In this document: piece by piece, positions 50,752 through 53,768 of the stretch
Layout: the number at the start of each line of letters is the position of its first letter
Position numbering within the stretch: position 1 is the first letter of the stretch
Assembly (NCBI GenBank): GCA_027019085.1
Contig: JALUXG010000032.1
Coordinates: 1 to 53,768, forward strand
Direction of reading: 5' to 3'
From: Rhodanobacteraceae bacterium
Lineage (GTDB): Bacteria > Pseudomonadota > Gammaproteobacteria > Xanthomonadales > Rhodanobacteraceae
DNA: 53,768 bases
Program-made: the position numbers and the translations under genes
The notes under the pieces: model-generated
Told to the model about the DNA's origin: nothing
Databases searched by the model: none
Seen by the model: the letters and a program-made list of their open reading frames with translations, nothing else

Positions 50752-53583
50752 ATGATTCTCAAGCGCAATCTGCTGAGCGCCGCACTGGCTTCGGCAATCC
50801 TGATGACTGCAACCGGCGTTCATGCCCAGGCAGCCGGCCAGTCGCAGGACAACGGCCAGGCTTCGAAAGAAAAGACCAGCAAGAAGAACGAAAAGAAACG
50901 TCCACCGATCACCAAGCTGGGCACCGTCGAAGTCACCGGCTTCGCCAGCAGCATCCAGAACTCCATCGCGACGCAGCGCAATGCCAATGTGATTGTCGAA
51001 GCGGTGTCCGCCGAACAGATCGGCAAGTTGCCCGGCACCTCGATCGCCGACTCGCTCGGCCGCCTGCCCGGCCTGGCCGTGCAGCGCCTGGCCGGCCGCC
51101 CACAGGTGCTCTCCATTCACGGCCTGGGCCCGGACTTCAGCACCGCCCTGGTCAACGGTCGTCAGCAGGTGTCCACCGGCAACAACCGCGGCGTGCAGTT
51201 CGACCAGTACCCTTCAAGCTGGTTCAACAGCGTTGAAGTGCACCTGAGCCCGTCCGCCGACCTGCTGGGCCAGGGCCTGGCCGGCACGGTGAACATGAAG
51301 ACCATCCGTCCGCTGGAGCAGGACAAGCCGGTCACCGCCTTCAACGCCAGCTATATCTGGGACAGCCTGGGCCAAGTGGCCAAGGGCCGCGGCGTCAGCG
51401 ACAAGGGCTACAAGGTCAACGGCGTGTGGGTGCGCCAGTACGCCGACAACACCATCGGCGTGACCCTGGGCGTGGACTTCGAGTCCAACCCCACCCAGAT
51501 CCAGCACGAGAACCCCTGGGGCTACCCCACCACCGGCGGCAACTACATCATCGGCGGTTCCAAGAATTACGCCATCTCCGACCAGTTCAAGCGCACCGGC
51601 CTGCTGGCCACCCTGCAGTTTCAGCCGAACGAGAACTTCACCAGCACGCTGGACATGACCTATGACCGCTTCCATGACCGGCAGCAGGCCAAGGGCATCG
51701 AGTTCCCGCTGGCCTGGAGCGGCGCGCAGCTGCAGCCCGGCTACACGGTGCAGAACGGCCTGATCACCAGTGGCACCTTCACCAACGTCAAGCCGGTGCT
51801 GCGCAACGACTACAACCGTTCGCTGAAGAAGGTGTACAACATCGGCTGGAACAACAAATGGAACATCAACGAAAACTGGACCTTCGATGCCGATGCCAGC
51901 TACTCGCGTGCCCAGCGTCATGATGCCTTCATCGAGAGCTACTCCGGCCCGTCCTACGGCGGCGGCAACGGCCCGTTTGATACCGTGAACTTCACCCAGT
52001 CCGGCCCCAACGGACTGTGGCAGCTCAACAACACGCTCAACTACAACCCGTCCAACACCTACCTGACCGATCCGCAGGGCTGGGGCGGTGGCGCCGGCCT
52101 GGTGCAGGGCGGCTTCATCAACGCCCCGAGCGTGATGGACTACATCGGCGATATCCGCTTCAGCCTGGAGCGCAGCTTCGTCAGCGGCCCGATCGCCAGC
52201 GTGAAGTTCGGCATCGACCGCGCCACGCGCAAGAAGACCTTCAACATCCAGCAGCGCTTCCTGGTGCCCAACAACGGCAGCCAGACGTTCATGACCAACC
52301 CATGGGGCGCCCAGACCGCACCGCTGCCCAGCGGGGCCACCACCGGCGATCCTCTGAGCTTCATGGGCGTGGGCACGCAGCCGATCTACGACCCGATTGC
52401 GGCGATCCTCGACGGCACCTACGTGCAGGTTCCGACCTTCCAGTCGAGCCTCCCGCTTCCGCCCAACTGGAAGGTCAAGGAAACCGACACCACGCCGTAT
52501 GTGCAGTTCAACCTTGACACCATGGTCGGCAACTTCCCGCTGCGCGGCAACTTCGGCATCCAGATCGCACACACCAACCAGAGCGCCACCGGTGAACGCG
52601 TCGAACCCGGCAGTTCCTACACCGGCAACACCGTCACCGTACCGGTTTCGGGTGGCACCACCTACACCCGCTACCTGCCGAGCCTGAACCTGGTGCTCGG
52701 CCTGACCGACAAGACCGACCTGCGTTTTGGCGCTGCCCGCACCATGGCACGGCCTCGCATGGACCAGATCAACCCGAGCCTTGGTATCAGCGGCAACCTG
52801 ACCAACCTGGCCTCTACCGATCCGAACCAGGCATTCTTCAGCGCTGGGGGCGGCAACGCCAAGCTTCTGCCGTCGATGGGCCAGAACTACAACCTGAGCA
52901 TCGAGCGCTACTTCGGCAACAGCAAGGGCTACGTCTCGCTGTCGGGCTACTTCATCAAGCTCACCGACTACATCAACCCGAACTCGTCGTATCCGTACGA
53001 CTTCTCGGGCTTCGTGAACTCCTACCTCACCCCCGCCCAGCAGGCGCAGCTGGGTACCACCCAGGGCTTCGTGTCGGGCCCGACCAACAGCGGCCATGGC
53101 TATGTGCGTGGCGTGCAGGGCGTGCTGAACACGCCGCTGGGCCTGTTCGTGCCGGCCCTGGACGGCTTCGGCATCATCCTGTCGAACAACCTGACGCAGA
53201 GCTCGGTCGTGTATGACGGCAACCCGAACCCGATCACGGTGCCGGGCCTGTCCGAACATGTCATCAACAACACGATCTACTACGAACGCCACGGTTTCGA
53301 GGCACGCGTGAGCCAGAACTACCGCTCCAGCTTCCTGGGCCGCATCTACGGCATCAGCGCCTCGCGCATCGAGCAGAACATCCAGGGTGGCAGCACCTAC
53401 GATGCGCAGGTCAGCTACACGATGCAGAGTGGGCCACTGAAGGGCATGACGTTCATACTGCAGGGTTCGAACCTCAGCAACAGGAAGTTCATCACCTACC
53501 AGGGCCATGACCCGCGCCTGATCCAGACCTGGGAGAACTACGGCCGCCGCTACGAACTGGGCGTGTCCTACAAGTTCCAGTAA
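50752..53583 (+). CDS. TonB-dependent receptor (Xanthomonas/Caulobacter type)
   Basis: Encodes 943 residues. A signal peptide (cleavage near VHAQA, residue 25) is followed by a Lys/Glu-rich spacer, a TonB-box-like GTVEVTG (near 57) and the plug domain: SIADSLGRLPGLAVQRLAGR, IHGLGPDFSTALVNGRQQVS, WFNSVEVHLSPSADLLGQGL. The rest is the 22-stranded barrel, closing with RRYELGVSYKFQ, whose final Phe-Gln-type aromatic end signals outer-membrane insertion. The overall pattern is that of TIGR01782 receptors, which import oligosaccharides. The divergent GH13 glucosidase and shared operators point to alpha-glucoside uptake. It is complete and followed by a strong terminator. Confidence 0.95.
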   Translation: MILKRNLLSAALASAILMTATGVHAQAAGQSQDNGQASKEKTSKKNEKKRPPITKLGTVEVTGFASSIQNSIATQRNANVIVEAVSAEQIGKLPGTSIADSLGRLPGLAVQRLAGRPQVLSIHGLGPDFSTALVNGRQQVSTGNNRGVQFDQYPSSWFNSVEVHLSPSADLLGQGLAGTVNMKTIRPLEQDKPVTAFNASYIWDSLGQVAKGRGVSDKGYKVNGVWVRQYADNTIGVTLGVDFESNPTQIQHENPWGYPTTGGNYIIGGSKNYAISDQFKRTGLLATLQFQPNENFTSTLDMTYDRFHDRQQAKGIEFPLAWSGAQLQPGYTVQNGLITSGTFTNVKPVLRNDYNRSLKKVYNIGWNNKWNINENWTFDADASYSRAQRHDAFIESYSGPSYGGGNGPFDTVNFTQSGPNGLWQLNNTLNYNPSNTYLTDPQGWGGGAGLVQGGFINAPSVMDYIGDIRFSLERSFVSGPIASVKFGIDRATRKKTFNIQQRFLVPNNGSQTFMTNPWGAQTAPLPSGATTGDPLSFMGVGTQPIYDPIAAILDGTYVQVPTFQSSLPLPPNWKVKETDTTPYVQFNLDTMVGNFPLRGNFGIQIAHTNQSATGERVEPGSSYTGNTVTVPVSGGTTYTRYLPSLNLVLGLTDKTDLRFGAARTMARPRMDQINPSLGISGNLTNLASTDPNQAFFSAGGGNAKLLPSMGQNYNLSIERYFGNSKGYVSLSGYFIKLTDYINPNSSYPYDFSGFVNSYLTPAQQAQLGTTQGFVSGPTNSGHGYVRGVQGVLNTPLGLFVPALDGFGIILSNNLTQSSVVYDGNPNPITVPGLSEHVINNTIYYERHGFEARVSQNYRSSFLGRIYGISASRIEQNIQGGSTYDAQVSYTMQSGPLKGMTFILQGSNLSNRKFITYQGHDPRLIQTWENYGRRYELGVSYKFQ

Positions 53584-53610
53584 GTTCGATCTCCCCGTTT
53601 TACCCAGGTG

Positions 53611-53645
53611 AGCCCCGTTGAGTACCATCAACGGGGCTTTTTTTT
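53611..53645 (+). terminator. Terminator of the TonB receptor gene
   Basis: AGCCCCGTTGA pairs with TCAACGGGGCT around GTACCA, followed by eight T. A perfect 11-bp stem. Confidence 0.95.
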
Positions 53646-53668
53646 GGCTCTTTTGAAAAACGAGTGGG

Positions 53669-53768
53669 TTAGCATGCATGTTGGTTGATCCTGTGGAAGT
53701 CGAGTTTGCCAGCGATGAGGAAGATGACGGTGCGCATGGTTTCGAATCGGGTGTAGCCACGCGCCTTG
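53669..53768 (-). CDS. 3' end of a probable transposase gene (partial)
   Basis: Reading the minus strand in from the window edge gives 32 residues ending at TAA (53671-53669): KARGYTRFETMRTVIFLIAG, then KLDFHRINQHAC. The ARGY...R..IF..AGKLD pattern is typical of the C-terminus of insertion-sequence transposases, most like the ISL3 group, but a tail this short cannot prove the family. The gene continues beyond the window. No terminal inverted repeat could be identified between it and the receptor terminator. Confidence 0.5.
   Translation of the reverse strand, partial: KARGYTRFETMRTVIFLIAGKLDFHRINQHAC

Noticed and set aside
51214-53760. 848-codon open frame on the minus strand opposite the TonB receptor
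   Set aside because: It is a GC-rich antisense shadow; the plus-strand frame has a full receptor with signal peptide, plug and barrel, and the antisense product has no recognisable domain.
1-53768. CRISPR arrays, tRNA or rRNA genes, phage or toxin-antitoxin modules
   Set aside because: None seen: no regularly spaced repeats, no cloverleaf-like intergenic sequence, and almost all space is taken by chromosomal genes.

Overview
The window is GC-rich, densely coded chromosomal DNA from a gammaproteobacterium of the order Xanthomonadales, most likely Rhodanobacteraceae (Dyella/Rhodanobacter-like). The reasons are the divergent mrcA / pilMNOPQ block, the yicC-gmk and rph-rdgB-hemW-DUF1631-PilZ blocks, the rpoZ-spoT-ridA-recG block, a Xanthomonas/Caulobacter-type TonB-dependent receptor beside a GH13 alpha-glucosidase, and GTAG-headed REP-like repeats. 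The genus is an inference from gene content; no rRNA lies in the window.

Layout. 1-270: non-coding, two REP-like repeats. 271-8785 (minus): dicarboxylate symporter, then a tightly overlapping moxR-DUF58-DUF4381-batA-batB/C-batD (Bat) operon. 8883-14019 (minus): pilMNOPQ type IV pilus operon with a recognisable promoter and a strong terminator, divergent from mrcA (PBP1A). 17114-19706: an uncharacterised gene convergent with citrate synthase, and a zinc-independent ribosomal protein L31. 19790-26010 (minus): nucleoside hydrolase, recG, ridA, spoT and rpoZ. 26178-31549: mlaA, then (minus) yicC-gmk-mlaFEDCB plus a GNAT acetyltransferase; this Mla block separates gmk from rpoZ. 32522-39142 (plus): rph, rdgB, hemW, DUF1631, PilZ, pepQ. 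39186-41121 (minus): pepP, ygfB. 41229-48666 (plus): a very large ligand-sensing GGDEF-EAL protein, a ZapB-like gene, zapA, 6S RNA, 5-formyl-THF cyclo-ligase, an EVE-domain protein and rpiA. 48736-53583: divergent alpha-glucosidase and TonB receptor sharing a control region with two inverted copies of a 16-bp operator-like palindrome. The right edge holds the 3' end of a probable transposase gene.

Most of the window is housekeeping. The observations most worth a second look are: (1) spoT, the (p)ppGpp synthetase/hydrolase gene, is cut by one in-frame amber codon (25001-25003) exactly between its hydrolase and synthetase domains, with the frame open on both sides; (2) the BatB part of the BatB/C fusion has lost the metal-binding DxSxS motif that its BatA partner keeps; (3) the paired operator at the glucosidase/TonB-receptor promoter region; (4) the Mla block, with a GNAT gene at its end, inserted in the gmk-rpoZ-spoT neighbourhood. 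Many start sites were moved inward from the longest open frame by ribosome-binding sites, 4-bp ATGA/GTGA overlaps or family length; these choices are stated per gene.
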